In this document: one piece after another, positions 24,295-41,670 of the stretch
How the letters are laid out: every line of letters starts with the position of its first letter
Numbering within the stretch: the stretch's first letter is position 1
Origin: Antilocapra americana
Taxonomy: Eukaryota; Chordata; Mammalia; Artiodactyla; Antilocapridae
Assembly (NCBI GenBank): GCA_007570785.1
Contig: ML660201.1
Coordinates: 45,036,473 to 45,100,472 of the forward strand
Direction of reading: 5' to 3'
DNA length: 64,000 nt
Program-made: the position numbers and the translations under genes
Notes under the pieces: generated by a model
Databases searched by the model: none
Seen by the model: only the letters and a program-made list of their open reading frames with translations
Told to the model about the DNA's origin: nothing

Positions 24295-25409
24295 ATTGGA
24301 AATAAAAACACGAATAAACAAATGGGACCTAATTAAAATTAAAAGCTTTTGCACAACAAAGGAAACTATAAGCAAGGTGAAAAGACAGCCTTCAGAATGG
24401 GAGAAAATAATAGCCAATGAAGCAACGGACAAACAATTAATCTCAAAAATATACAAGCAACTCCTGCAGCTCCATTCTAGAAAAATAAACAACCCAATTA
24501 AAAAGTGGGCCAAAGAACTTAACAGACATTTCTCCAAAGAAGATATAAAAATGGCTAACAAACACATGAAAAGATGCTCAACATCACTCATTATCAGAGA
24601 AATGCAAATCAAAACCACAATGAGGTACCACTTTACACCAGTCAGAATGGCTGCCATCCAAAAATCTACAAGCAATAAATGCTGGAGAGGATGTGGAGAA
24701 AAGGGAACCCTCTTACACTGTTGGTGGGAATGCAAACTAGTACAGCCACTATGGAAAACAGTGTGGAGATTCCTTAAAAAGCTGCAAATAGTCCTGCCAT
24801 ATGACCCAGCAATCCCACTGCTGGGCATACACACCAAGGAAACCAGAATTGAAAGAGCCACGTGTACCCCAATGTTCATCGCCGCATTGTTTACAATAGC
24901 CAGGACATGGAAGCAACCTAGATGCCCATCAACTGATGAATGGATAAGAAAGCTGTGGTACATATACACAATGGAATATTACTCAGCATTAAAAAAAATT
25001 CATTTGAAGCAATTCTACTCAGATGGACGAAACTGGAGCCCATTATCCATAGCAAAATAAGCCAGAAGCAAAAACAACAATACAGTATATTAACACATAT
25101 ATATGGAATTTAGAAAGATGGTAATGAGAACCCAACATGCGAGACAGAAAAAGGAATGCAGATGTATAGAATAGACTCGTGGACTTTGGGGATGAGGGTA
25201 AGGGTGGGATGATATGGGAGAAGGACATTGAAACAAGTTAATTATCATATGTCTAATCAATCGCCAGCCCAGGATTGATGCTCGGGGCTGGTGCAGCGAG
25301 ATTTCCCGGGGGGGGGGGGGGGGGAGGGGGGAGGGGGGTTCTGGAGGGGAAGCATATGTAAACCCAAGGTGATATCATGACATTGTATGGCAAAAACAAT
25401 AAAAAAAAA
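24295..25409 (+). mobile_element. Ruminant L1, 5' truncated, perfect target duplication
   Basis: C-terminal ORF2 ([20 protein letters not shown] ... [12 protein letters not shown]), G-rich 3' UTR and an A tail. AAGAGTCAACTTTCA flanks it at 24280-24294 and 25410-25424. Confidence 0.95.
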
Positions 25410-25473
25410 AAGAGTCAACTTTCAGGAGCTCTTTCCTGTTCTCTGAATATTCTTTTAATGGCACACCATTCTT

Positions 25474-26538
25474 TTTCTTTAATTAATTAATTTTAATTGT
25501 AGGCTAATTACTTTGCAATATTGTGGTGGTTTTTGCCATACATCAACATGAATCAGCCAAGGGTATACTTATGTCCCACCATCCTGAACCCCCTGCCACC
25601 TCCCTCTTCACCCCATTCCTCTGGGTTGTCCCAGAGTGCCAGCTTTGTGCCCTGCTTCATGCATCAGACTTGCACTGGTCATCTATTTTACATATGATAA
25701 TAGACATGTTTCAATGCTTTTCTCTCACCTTCTCTCACATGGTCCAAAAGTCTGTTCTTTACATTTTTGTCTCTTTGCTGTCTTGCATATAGGGTTATCA
25801 TTATTATCTTTCTAAATTCCATATGTATGCATTAATATACTGCATTGGTATTTCTCTCTCTGGCTTGCTTCACTCTGCATGACAGGCTCCAGTTTCATCC
25901 ACCTCATTAGAACTGACTCAAATGCATTCTTTTTTATAGCTGAGTAGTATTCCATTGTGTATATGTACCACAGCTTTCTAATCCATTCGTCTGCCAATGG
26001 ACATCTAGGTTGCTTCCATGTCCTGGCTATTGTAAACAGTGCTGCAATGAACACTGGGATACATGCGTCTCTTTCAATTATGGTTTTCTTGGTGTTATGC
26101 CCAGCAGTGGGATTGCTAGGTCATATGGCAGTTCTATTTCCAGTTTTTTAAGGAATTTCCACACTGTTCTCCATAGTGGCTGTACTAGTTTGAATTCCCA
26201 CCAACAGTGTAAGAAGGTTTTCTTTTCTCCACACCCTTTCCAGCATTTATTGTTTGTAGACTCTTTGATGGCACCCATTCTGACCATCATGAGATGGTAC
26301 CTCACTGTGGTTTTGATTTGCATTTCTCCAATAATGAGTGATGTTGAGCATCTTTTCATGTCTTTGTTAGTCATCTGTATGTCTTCTTTGGAGAAATGTC
26401 TGTCTAGTTCTTTGGCCCATTTTTTGATTGGGTCGTTTATCTTTATGATATTGAGCTGAATGAGCTGCTTGTATATTTTGGAGATTAATTCTTTGTCAGT
26501 TGCTTTATTTGCTATTATTTTCTCCCATTCTGAAGGTT
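25474..26538 (-). mobile_element. Ruminant L1, 5' truncated, antisense, perfect target duplication
   Basis: Minus-strand C-terminal ORF2 ([32 protein letters not shown]). GGCACACCATTCTT flanks it at 25460-25473 and 26539-26552. Confidence 0.95.
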
Positions 26539-26552
26539 GGCACACCATTCTT

Positions 26553-28249
26553 ATTTCACTGATTTATCATCTCTTATAAGCCTAGATAACTAGTTTTAGT
26601 TGTTAGCTTGGGATCTTTTTTAACCTTTTTCTTCTGTTCCCAGTATTGCTTCTATTTCTTTTAAGCCCTTTTTCCTGTTTCTGTTTTTGTCTTAGTCTTT
26701 CATGTGAGCAGTTTTATGAAAATATCAATGATTTATGTTAAGTTGCCTATTTATGTATAGCAGGAGAATGCTACTTAGTGTTGATGGTAGGGCTTAGGAT
26801 GCCATTCAGTAAGGGCTAATAAAGCAGAGTTGGGTTTCATCTCAAACATCAGTACTCATTTGTTTTATTCTTTGGAGCCTGTGGTAGATTGCATTAGAGG
26901 CCTTATATTCACACCTTTTGCTATGGGACTCTGAAGTTTCTTCGCATAAGGGAATGGAATCTGTCCTCCTGTGTGTTGGGTCTGGCTATGTGACTTGCTT
27001 TGGCCAGTAGAATAAAAGCAGCATCACATGAAAGTTTGACTTTGGCTTTGAAAGGTTTTGTCCATTAATGTTTGCCGTTTCATATTTTTGCCATTGTCAA
27101 GACAAGGAAATGCCTAGGTAGCTTGCTGGTATGAGGAGAAGGATGAGAAACATGGAGCAGAGCTTCCCCAGTCAAACCACCCCAGTTGAATGCAGCCTAG
27201 GTCAACATGCTTACTGTTGCATACAACTGAGGCTTGTGACAATTTGCTACTCAAGCAATTTTGTAACAATAATGGTCTGATTCCCCAGAGAAGAATCCCA
27301 CACTTTGAGTCAGAGAGTAGGAAATGAAAGTTGACTGCAGGCCTTCAGGTAGCTGAGTTGGCACTGAGGGCTTGAGGTTTCACCTACACACTATTCAGCC
27401 TATACACTTCTAATCAATCCCTCCATGTTAGTATGGCACTTCACTTCTGCCTTCAGCAATGCATGAAATCCTTGAGTCTGGATGTTCTTTGCTTTAACTT
27501 ATCCAGAAAAAAAGTTCTGCTAGGGAGGAAGAGGGGCTATCAACCAATGATACACATGAAGGAGGGGAATGGCATGAATGGGAAATTCTACAAATCCTTA
27601 AATAAATGTTTAATCCTCACCTTAGACTCTTTTAACAGCTGGTGCCTCAACTTCACAGTATGTTATTATTACAAGTTTATAATGTATTTTATGTGACTGA
27701 TCATTTCCCCAGTCTCTTTTTCTGTGGATATTTATTTATTCTTCAAAATGATACTTTTGCCTCAGTATGCTAATTTCCCAAAAACTTCTAATGAGGTTTT
27801 TACTGGAACTGAGGTTAATTTACAGATTAACTTAGAGATAATTGACAACTTTACAACTCTAAGTCATATTATCAATGACTGTTATTTTTCCTTTTATTTA
27901 GATCTTCTTTTATACCTTCTGAGCTGTGGACAAAAGTAGCATATGTAAATTCAAGGATATGTCCTTGAAGAGAAGCAGCATGCCTTTCTCCTTCTCCTTC
28001 ATCTTTACTGGCTAGATTGCAGATCTAATTATTGATCTTGAAGCTGCCATTTTGGATCATGAAGTGACCTTGGGATGAGAGGCCACATGTAGCACAGTAA
28101 CAGATTGTAAGGGGAAAAGATTTCTTGCCCTGTGGGTACTGTACCAGGCTTGGAACACCTGTTTGTAAACTTCAACCTCTTTTTGTTTAAACCACTGTTA
28201 CTTTAGTTCTGGTTTCATCTACAGCCACCACATAGTTAAATTCTACCCC
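26553..28249. other. Intergenic sequence with a possible MaLR/MLT1 LTR
   Basis: 26880-27220 (GGCTATGTGACTTGCTTTGGCC, AGTAGAATAAAAGCAG) resembles an old MLT1-type LTR. The rest is AT-rich and unrecognised; short open frames have no family features. Confidence 0.35.
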
Positions 28250-28862
28250 AAAACAGTAGTCACAGCATCACCTGGAAACTTGTTAGAAACAATCATTCTT
28301 GGGAACATGATATAATGAATCAGAAATGATGGGTTGGGCCCAACAATCTGCTTTAATGAGACCCTCCATGTCATTGGGACCATTGGTAAAGTTTGAAAAA
28401 CATTGCCCTATTTCCTGTAGATCCAGCAACCATGATAGGATCTCTTCATGGTAAGACTGCCCACTTCTTTAGGAGGTAGAGCTCAGAGGTTGTTCTCGAG
28501 CGAAGACTGACAGACATATGCTTTGCCTAAGTGGAGTGGAGGGCGAGAGAAGGACCTGACCAGTTCACCTATTCCTCATGCAGTTGTGTCAGGAATGGAT
28601 GATGACTGCCCATGGCTTTGTTCTGCTGACTAGCTGAACTAGGCAAAGGATAAAATTCCACACCTGGCTCTCAGGTGACCAATCCATGATTAGATTCACA
28701 CTCAGACCATTCAAATTCTAGATGAGGCAACAAGAGCAAAGCACTGAGATGGCAGGGTGCTGGGTTTATTTGATATTAGCAGAACCACCAGGGAAGGTAC
28801 TAAGAGAATTAGATGGCCAAAGCCAGGCTGTGTGTGCTTCTCTTGTCCCCAGGTAGGTGGGG
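28250..28862. repeat. Duplicated block, 3' flank of IQCF copy D
   Basis: Counterpart of 10170-10810, ending in a G run at 28858-28868. Confidence 0.8.
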
Positions 28863-28884
28863 GGGGGGGACTTTGGGAATTGGT

Positions 28885-29632
28885 CTAAATTGGAAATGCT
28901 CTTGGACTTACAGATATAACACTGTGAAAATGGCCATGCTACCCAAAGCAAACCACAGATTTAATGGATTCTTAACTGAACTGAGCCATCAGGGAAGCCC
29001 AGCTTTAACTTACCCATGTAATTTTTCACAGAACTGTAACATATAATCCTAAATTTATATGGAACCATAAAAGACTGAGAATTGCCAAAGAAATCCTGAG
29101 GAAAAAGAATAAAGCAGGAAGCATAACCTGCCAGACTTCAGACAATACTACGAAGCTACAGTAATCCAAACAACATGGTACTGGCACAAAAACAGACTTA
29201 TGGATCAAGAGAACCAAACAGATAGCCCATAATCAATTAATCACCTATGGTCAATTAATCTTCAACAATGGAGGTAAGAATACATAATGGGGAAAAGACA
29301 GTCTCTTCAGCAAGTGCTGTTGAGAAGTTGTACAGTCCCATGTAAATTGATGAAGTTAGAATACACCCTCACACCTACACACACAAAAAAACCACCAAAT
29401 GGCTTAAAGACTTAAATATAAGACAAGACACCATAAAACTCTTAGAATGGAATATAGGCAAAATACTCTCCAACATAAATCATATCAATGTTTTCTTCAG
29501 TCGGTCTCCTAAGGCAACAGAAGTAAAAGCAAAAATAAACAAAAGGGACCTAATCATCTACAAGCTTTTGCACAGCAAAGGAAACCATTGACAAAATGAA
29601 AACAGAAAACTATAGACCACACTATGAAGGAG
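28885..29632 (+). mobile_element. L1 ORF2 fragment
   Basis: Order typical of L1 RT to C-terminus: TGAAAATGGCCATGCTACCC, AAAACAGACTTATGGATCAA, TAAGACAAGACACCATAAAA. Broken frames. Confidence 0.75.
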
Positions 29633-29690
29633 TTTCCCTGGAGTTGGCTGATTTGGCAGCCCTGCAACCCCATCTCTCCTACTCATGGCT

Positions 29691-29964
29691 GCTGCGCTGC
29701 TGCTAAGCTGCTTCAGTTGTGTCCGACTCTGTGCAACCCCACAGACGACAGCCCACCAGCTCCCCAATCCCTGGGATTCTCCAGGCAAGAACACTGGAGT
29801 GAGTTGCCATTTCCTTCTCTAATGCATGAAAGTGAAAAGTGAAAGTGAAGTTTCTCAGCCGTGTCTGACTCTTCGAGACCCCGTGGACTGCAGCCTACAA
29901 GACTCCTCTGTCCATGGGATTTTCCAGGCAAGAGTACTGGAGTGAGGTGCCATTGCCTTCTCTG
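29691..29964 (-). mobile_element. Bov-A2 SINE with target duplication
   Basis: Dimeric structure; CCTACTCATGGC repeats at 29679-29690 and 29965-29976. Confidence 0.9.
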
Positions 29965-30179
29965 CCTACTCATGGCAGCCACTGCTAATTAACCACAAAT
30001 CCCACCCATCCAGGCCCCGGCTCTTAGAATCTTCCTTCATATGGGACTCCAGATAACCTTAGAGCTGACCTGTGAGATGCCCAATATCTGCCATCATTTA
30101 CTTTGACCCTTCACTGAGACAGGACCTCCTGAAGTTTGTCTGACAGAGACTTTGTGACACAGTGTTGCAGCCGACCTGA

Positions 30180-34380
<4,201 letters not shown>

Positions 34381-34769
34381 GACTTGGAAATAGATGGTTC
34401 AAATCCCTCAGGTCTGCGATCCCTTATATTTCCCATAGTTTGGAGTTAGATGGTTCCATTGCTTTCAGGTCTGTACTCTTCCAACCATATCTCAGGTAGG
34501 AAGAAAGGAGGAAAGACAGAAATGATGTCATAAGGGTACCTATGACTCAGGCATCAGAATGGTTCCCAACCACTGAGCCCTTTTTGTGAAAACCTGTAAG
34601 TACTATCCATTCTTAATGCTATAAATGGCCAAAATTTGGCTAAAATGGCAGGATACTGAAAATATTGGCCCACTGGTGCACAAAGCTGTACAAAGTTCAT
34701 CATTTCATGCCTGTTAATAAAAACATACATTTGAGACAATTTATTCATCAATAGGAAATTCAATTGCAT

Positions 34770-35545
34770 GGATTTCAGTTCAATCAAACAATGGAAGCAA
34801 ATACTATACAGAAAGAATGAGTTTGGAGCAAAATCTTAAGTGTTTTACAAAAGGAGATGTACTATGGCTAAGAAGCACATGAAATGATGCCCAGTATCAT
34901 TATTCATGATGGAAATAAATTTAGAACCACAATGAGATATTTTTTAGACAGTGTAGAGAATGGCTAAAGTGAAAGATAGTGACAATCAAATATTGATGAG
35001 AATGTACAGTAGTTGAATCTCTTATATACTGTTGGTGGTTATGTATAGAACAGTATAAATACTATGGAAAATGGTTAGGCAGTTTCTAATATATTTAAAC
35101 ATATCTCCACCCTATAACTCAGCAATTCCACTCCCAGGTATTTACACAAGAAAAATGAAAACATGTTGTCTACAAAAGATTTGTGCAAGAATGTTCATAG
35201 CAAGTTTATTCAAATAGGTCAAAATTGGAAACAACTGAAATGTTTACCAAAACTGACTAGAGAAAGCAACTTTAGTATATTTATATAATGAAATACACAG
35301 TGATAAAAGTGAACAAATCACTGAAACACACAATAGCATAGGTGAATCTTAAAAACACGCTAAATGAAAGAAGTCAGACATAAACTATTTACAGGATGAT
35401 ACATTTATACAAAATTTTAAAACAAGCAAACTTAAACTATAGGTGAAATGATTCCAAATAAAGATTATACCTAGAGTAGAGTTATAAGATGTAGTGCTTG
35501 CAAACAACACACACACAAAAAAAAAAAAGAAGAAAGAAAAATGTG
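34770..35545 (+). mobile_element. Old L1 3' end
   Basis: CTCTTATATACTGTTGGTGG, ACCCTATAACTCAGCAATTCC, then an A-rich end near 35520. Confidence 0.65.
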
Positions 35546-35635
35546 CTGTGTCTTATTCTCAGTGGTGTTTACTGAGGAATACAGAATTGTGAAAAATTAC
35601 CCAAATCATCTATTAAAAAGTGCTTAAGGGGAAAG

Positions 35636-36225
35636 ATCAAGAATGCAGAAGAGTAGGATGTGGAGTTCACCTGCTCCCCATAGATACATCAAAAAGACAC
35701 CTACACGTGGAACAACTTTTATAGAACATCTACTAAACACCGACAGAAGACCTCAGACCTCCAAAAGCGCAAGGAAATCTCCACATAACTGCATCAGACA
35801 AGAGAAAAAGGAAAAGAGAAAGGAATCGAGACAGGATCTGTACCCTTGGGAGGGGGTTGTGAAAGTGGAAAGATTTTCAAACATGGGTAAGTCCCCCTCA
35901 CTAGCAGAGGGATCAGCCATGACAGAGGAGCTTTGGAGCCTCAGGGGAGAGGGTGGCAACAGGTTTGTAGAGAGCAAAGCATAGGGAAACTCACACAGAC
36001 CATCAGTGCTGACAGGGGGGTGTGCAGGTACAATAGCCCACATGCATGCTTCCAGGAAGGTGGGGGCAGTGGTTGGCTCCTGGTCTCAGGTCCCTTGGCA
36101 GAGGTGGCTGACCACTCCGACCACAGGGATAATGGCCAGCACACACTGAGGAGAGATAGTAAGCATCCAAACCAAAATTAGCTTTTCTGCCCACCCCCCC
36201 CAAAAAAATTAAATTCAAACAAGCT
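35636..36225 (+). mobile_element. Ruminant L1 5' UTR fragment
   Basis: ATCAAAAAGACACCTACACG, ACCGACAGAAGACCTCAGAC and CTTGGGAGGGGGTTGTG look like ruminant L1 5' UTR. The open frames here are shadows of it. Confidence 0.55.
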
Positions 36226-36254
36226 ATGCAGGGACACTCCTGCATATAAACAGC

Positions 36255-36778
36255 CCTCCAAGAGTACAGTAGAGGTTTTTGAGGTTTTGATATAGCAATA
36301 TATATATACGTACAAGGTTGTTTTAAATTGCTGGTTTCTTTCTTGCCTAGAGGAGTTGCTTTAGCATTTGTTGAAAAGCTTTTCCTTGTCTATAAAGCTT
36401 TTGATTTCTCTGTCAAATCTGAATGGAGCCTTGCTTGGCAGAATATTCTTGGTTGTAGGTTCTTCCCTTTCATTACTCTAAATATATTATGCCACTCTCT
36501 TCTGGCTTGCAGAGTTTCTGCTAAGCAGTCAGTGGATAATGGTACAGAAGTTCCTTTGTATGTTATCTGTTGTTTTTTCCCTTGTTCCTTCAAAAGACTT
36601 TTTCCATTGTCTTTTAATTCCCACGTTAGGGATATTTTCAGCTATTATCTCTTCAAATATTTTCTCAGGTCCTTTCTCTCTCTCTCTCTCTTCTCCTCCT
36701 AGGACCCCTATAATATGAATGTTGGTGTGTTTAATGTTTTCCCTGAGGTCTCTTAGGCTGTCTTCATTCATTTTTAAA
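36255..36778 (-). mobile_element. L1 ORF1-region fragment, antisense
   Basis: Minus strand reads LRDLRENIKHTNIHIIGV and EKGPEKIFEEIIAEN, the typical L1 ORF1p C-terminal region. Confidence 0.7.
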
Positions 36779-37098
36779 AATAATTTATTTAATTTTGGCT
36801 GAGCTGGGTCTTTATTGCTTTGGTGGAGGAGCTTTTCTCTGGTTGTGGAGAGGGAGGACTCCTCTCTAGTTGCAGTGCGGGGGCTTCTCAGTGTGGTGGC
36901 TTCTTTTGTTGCAGAGCATGGGGCTGAGGGCACATGGGTTCAGTAGTTGTGGCCTCCTGATTCTAGAGCACAGGCTCAACAGTTGTAGCACATAGGCTTA
37001 GCTGCTCTGCAGCGTGTGGGATGTTCTACCAGGGATCAAACCCATGTCTCCTGCAACGGCAGGCAGATTCTTTACCACTGAGCCACCAGGGAAGCCCC
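36779..37098 (-). mobile_element. CHR-2-type SINE, antisense
   Basis: GGATCAAACCCATGTCTCC, GAGCCACCAGGGAAGCCCC. Confidence 0.85.
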
Positions 37099-38050
37099 TA
37101 GAGGTTTCTTAAAATATCCTCATTTTTAAAAATTCTTTCTTCATATTTGGACAACTTCTAGTACATTTTTTTTCATTTAGTTACTATATTCAGCAGCTCT
37201 GTTTGGGTCTTCTTTATATTTTCTCTTTGTTGAAATTCTAACTGTGGCTATCTAAATGGTTTGAGGCAGCTGGGTCTCTGGTGTCAACAGACTAGAGAAA
37301 GGATCCCAAAATGGTGCTTACCATTGCAGGTTATTATCATAGTTGAAAAAACTTCCCCAAGTGGCTGCTGTCAGCACCTCCATCCACAGGAAGATCCCCA
37401 GTTGCATTCTGCCCCTCCAGGAGGGTTTCAAAGATTACCAAGTGAGTCTGACCCACGCTCTTTTCAAGCTACTGCTTCTGTACCTGGGCTTGGAATCTTT
37501 CAAGATTTTGCATTCACCCTTTCAGAGTCAAGTTTGTTTCCTATAGCCCTCTGGGTCTTCTCAAAATAAGCCCCTCTGGTTTTCAAAGCCAGATGTTCTG
37601 GAGGCTCATCTTCCCAGTGCAGGATCCCTGGGCTGTAGAGTCTCAGACCCCTCAATCCTTGGGGAAGACTTTTGCAGCTGTGCTTAGTCCTTCCATTTGT
37701 GGGTCACCTTCCCAAGGGTTTGGGTCCTGACTATATTGCATTTCTGGCCCCCTGCCCATTTTGTTGTGGTTTCCCTTTTATGTCTTTAGTTGTGGAAAAT
37801 ATGCTCTACTACTCTTCAGGTCATTGTCATAGATGGTTTCTCTGTAACCATCTGTAATTCTGGTGTGCCTGTAGTAGGAGGTGAATTCAGGGTCTTCTGA
37901 TTCTGCTCTCTTGGCCACCACCCATCTCTCAGGTTGTAATTTTGATAGCTATGTTGTTTCTATCCAAGATCTATAAGTGGCTCTTTCAAATAATGTGTTG
38001 CTCCTTTTTTTAAGGCTAAGTGGTCTTCTCCTGTCAAAAATATGAACATT
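37099..38050 (-). repeat. Old L1-derived sequence, antisense
   Basis: T-rich sequence resembling 5' parts of old L1/HAL1. Boundaries and family are uncertain. Confidence 0.35.
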
Positions 38051-38168
38051 GAACTTTCCTGGTGGTCCAATGGTTAAGACTCTGTGCTTTCACTGCAGCA
38101 GGGGGGCTCAGGTTCAGTCCCTGGTAGGGGAACTTAAGATATTCCATGTGGTGCAGCAAAAAAGGTGT
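38051..38168 (+). mobile_element. CHR-2-type SINE
   Basis: TTTCCTGGTGGTCCAATGGTT, GGTTCAGTCCCTGGTAGGGG. Confidence 0.82.
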
Positions 38169-38804
38169 AATTATATATATATATTTTATATTAATGCATA
38201 CATTAACTTAATTCCTTTAAACGGTCTTAAATCTTCCCTTTAGTTACTGTGTTTCTGCTTGTTGGGCTTAGGGAGGTTTTTTCATGCTGTTGGTCTCCCC
38301 TAAAGCTTGATGATTCCTCTTCATCTTTGAGATTTCCTTTAACTTACTGATGAGTGCTTAGTCCCTGGTTCCACAGATTACATGTGAGATGTGGGATAAA
38401 CTGTTTGGGTGAGATGTAAGTGGGAAGACTCCTGGGAAGGAGTCTTCTTGTATAAGAATGTCACATGGTACCAGGCCCTGCCTCTTCTTCCCAGGCCAGT
38501 CAGTTCCTCCCTGAAGACAGGGCCTATCTTGCCAACTGCATGTTTCAGCAGGAAAGTTGGCTGCTCCAGCTACAGATATATTCCAACTAGTTCCTATGAT
38601 AATGCACAGCCTCTGCTGCTCCCTGCACAAGCTGCCTCCTACTTAGTAGGAACTGGATGGCCATTATCCACTTATATATGAAATCTTTTTTAGAGCGTTG
38701 GTTTATTTTCTTTCAGTCTCTTCATATCTGCCTCTGTTCTTTAAAGCATCCATATAATTTCTATCCATTGAAGATCTCTATTTTTTTTAAGGTACTATTG
38801 GTTT

Positions 38805-39002
38805 AGTTGCTAAGTGTGTCCAACTCTTGCAACTCCATAGACTGTAGCCTGCCAGGTTCCTCTGGTCATGGGATTTTCCAGGCAAGAATACTGGAGTGAG
38901 TTGCCATTTCTTTCTCCAGTGGATCTTCCCAAACCAGGGATTGAACCTGGATCTCCTGAACTGCAGGCAGATTCCTTACCGACTGAGCTACCAGGAAATT
39001 CC
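38805..39002 (-). mobile_element. Bov-tA SINE, antisense
   Basis: TGCCAGGTTCCTCTGGTCATGG, CAGGGATTGAACCTGGATCTC, CGACTGAGCTACCAGG. Confidence 0.88.
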
Positions 39003-39925
39003 CAAGATACTATTAGAGGTTTTTTTAAAAAGGTATGCCTTAAAAAAATGTATACCTTTTCTGTTATTCCCAGGAATTTGCAGTGGGAGAGAAAGGTCTG
39101 AACCTGTGCTCAAATATTTTAGTCCATTTTCTTATGGACATTTTTTGAGTTTGCTTTGTGGTCATGTTTCCTTGAGTTTGGGGTAAAAATACTGAAGTAG
39201 ATTTTAGCCAGTGACTAATAATTTCCTCTGCAGATGGTATGTCTCTTTGTGAAAATTAAAAATGTAAAGTTAGTTTCTTTTTGTTTCTTCCTTCCTATTT
39301 CCTCCCTTTCTCTCCTGAACATTTCAGTCTGAAAGTAATTAGGCTGGGCAGTGCAACACAGGTGTACCAGGGGAGAGGGGAAGAGAACCCCCTGTGACAC
39401 AAAGCAGGACATGGATCTCAAGAGGATGAGGAAGGTGTTGGCATGAAAGGTCTACCCAGCATGGAAACCAGGCAAGGGTAGGAAGAATCCACACTGGGAT
39501 CAAAAGTCATGCCAGTAATGTGCATCCTAAATAGTGGAATTAGGAAGGTATTTTTAAGTCTAATTTTGAATACAATGAGAATATTCACACAGGGTGACCT
39601 GACATTCTGGGCAGTTATTAATGGTATTATTTTTTTTGCAAGATTTAAGGCTTTGAAATCTGAATGTATATTTTACATTTATATCACTTCTCAATTAGTA
39701 TTAGTCACATTTCTAAGCATCAAAAGCCACATGTGGTTACTGGCTACCATATTAAACAGAGCAACATTAAGGAATACAGTATGTACCCTCAACTTATCAA
39801 AGTATAATATACATTTAGTGCTTTTGCCTCTTCTAAGACGATCCAAGGGCTTCAGAACACTTTAACTTTGGTTACCTCTGTTCCCAAGTTAAATAATCAC
39901 TGCTTTGCACAGCCCACATTCATTT
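39003..39925. other. Intergenic sequence, one old repeat
   Basis: 39650-39780 (AAAGCCACATGTGGTTACTGG) resembles the old repeat at 3760-3960. Nothing coding. Confidence 0.35.
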
Positions 39926-40182
39926 GTTATTGTTGCTCACTCAGTACACGAGCTCTTTGTGACCCTATGAACTGCAGCACTCCAGGCTTCCCTGTCCCTC
40001 ACTGTCTCCTGCAGTTTCAAGTTCATGTCCATCGAGTCAGTGATGTTATCTAACCATCTCATCCTCTGCTGCCCTCTTCTTTTGCCTTCAATCTTTTCCA
40101 GAATCTAGGTCTCTTCCAGTGAGTTAGCTCTTCGCATCAGGTGGCCAAAGTATTGGAGCTTCAGCATCAGTCCTTCCAATGA
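39926..40182 (-). mobile_element. BovB 3' end, antisense, with target duplication
   Basis: ACATTCATTT at 39916-39925 and 40183-40192 flanks 257 bp of BovB 3' sequence. Confidence 0.88.
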
Positions 40183-40347
40183 ACATTCATTTAGATTCCC
40201 CTAATATTTTCTATTCTCATTTCTCTTGCATCTCCACCTGCTGCCTAGGCTTATTTCCTTCTGCTTTAGCATACAGTGTTGGTTGGCTGGTGATCAATTT
40301 TCTGTTTTTGTCTAAAAAGTTCTATATTTCTCTCACTGTGGAAGGAT

Positions 40348-40451
40348 ATGGACTCTGGGAGTTGGTCATGGACAGGGAGGCCTGGCGTGCTGTGGTTCAT
40401 GGGGTCGCAAAGAGTTGGACATGACTGAGCGACTGAACTCAACTGAACTGA
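40348..40451 (+). mobile_element. Very short BovB 3' tail insertion with target duplication
   Basis: Only 104 bp of BovB 3' end (GAGTTGGTCATGGACAGGGA to CTGAACTCAACTGAACTGA), flanked by GTGGAAGGAT at 40338-40347 and 40452-40461. Confidence 0.88.
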
Positions 40452-40464
40452 GTGGAAGGATGGT

Positions 40465-41550
40465 TTCAACAGGTAGATCAGTAGTTCTTACTTATTTTCT
40501 TCCAATGCTTTAATATTGTAATTTTATTGTCTTCCATTCTTTCTGCAAAGAAGTTGGCTGGTAGTCCAACTGTTGCTCTTTGAAGTAATCTTGTTCTCTA
40601 TCTTTTTGAGAATTTTCTCTTTAACTCTGGCTTTCACTAGTTTTACAATTATGTGCCTATATGTGACCTTATTTTTAATTTTTTCTGCTTGGGCTTCTTG
40701 AATCTGTGGTTTTCCATTTCTTCCCCATTTTGCAAACTTTCCAGCTGTTCTCTCCCTCCAAATGTGGCTTTTACTTCATTCTCTATTCTCTTCTACTGGG
40801 GTAAGAACCTAATTATATTTGAGTTTTCACTGTATTCCCAGTGTCTCCAATCCTCTCTTTCATGGTCTTTATGTTCCTCTGTGCTTCAATGTATGTATTT
40901 TCTCTTGATTGTTCTGTTCATTAATTCTCTCTTCATCTTTGTAATCTCATTAAACTCACTCATTGGATTTTCTAGTTGGTTGTGCTTTTCTATTCTAAAA
41001 TTCTCTACCTGACACTTTTAAAGTAAGTTTCAGTTTTCTGCTGAATTCTCATTTTGTCTTCTGTTTTCATTAACACATTAAGAGTATTTATTTTAAAACT
41101 TTGTATCTGTACCTTCATTATTTGTCTCCACTTGTGAGTCTAATTTGTCAGCTATTTCTCTTGTTTTCAAGCTTTTTTTTTTGATCTTGAGTTTGGCTAT
41201 TTTTTATTGAGTGATGGATGCTGTATAAGAAAAATTTTCAAAATAAGTTTTAGTCTGAGATGAAGTTCTTCAGAGATGATTTACATTTGCTCTGGTAGAT
41301 GACTGGAGCATTAGAAATCTTGGGTTGCCTCAAATCAGTTTCTGAGATGACGTGAAACTGACTTTTCATCATTGGAAATGCTAGTCTATTTTGAATTCAC
41401 TTTTCTCCTGGTATGTAAGTTCTCTTGGCTTCCAACACGAAACACTGAGGATTTACCAGCATGCCCTCATTCTTGGCAGTCCTGGTCTACAAATTCTGTG
41501 CCTCCTCACAAAGAGACTGTCAAAAATTCTGCTCAAAAATTCAACTTGTG
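40465..41550 (-). repeat. Old L1-derived sequence, antisense
   Basis: T-rich, with short matches to old L1 5'/ORF1 regions (GAATCTGTGGTTTTCC, CTGCTGAATTCTCATTTTG). No intact frame. Confidence 0.4.
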
Positions 41551-41670
41551 GGGACTTCCCTGATGGTCCACTGATTAAGAATCTGTGCTTCCACTTCAGG
41601 AGGCACAAGTTTGATTCCTGGTCAGGGAACTAAGATACTTCATGCCATGGAATTCGGCAAAAGAAAAAAA
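41551..41670 (+). mobile_element. CHR-2-type SINE
   Basis: GGGACTTCCCTGATGGTCC, TTTGATTCCTGGTCAGGGAA. Confidence 0.82.

Noticed and set aside
35643..36245. Several overlapping frames on both strands
   Set aside because: They coincide with ruminant L1 5' UTR-like sequence, so they are not host genes.
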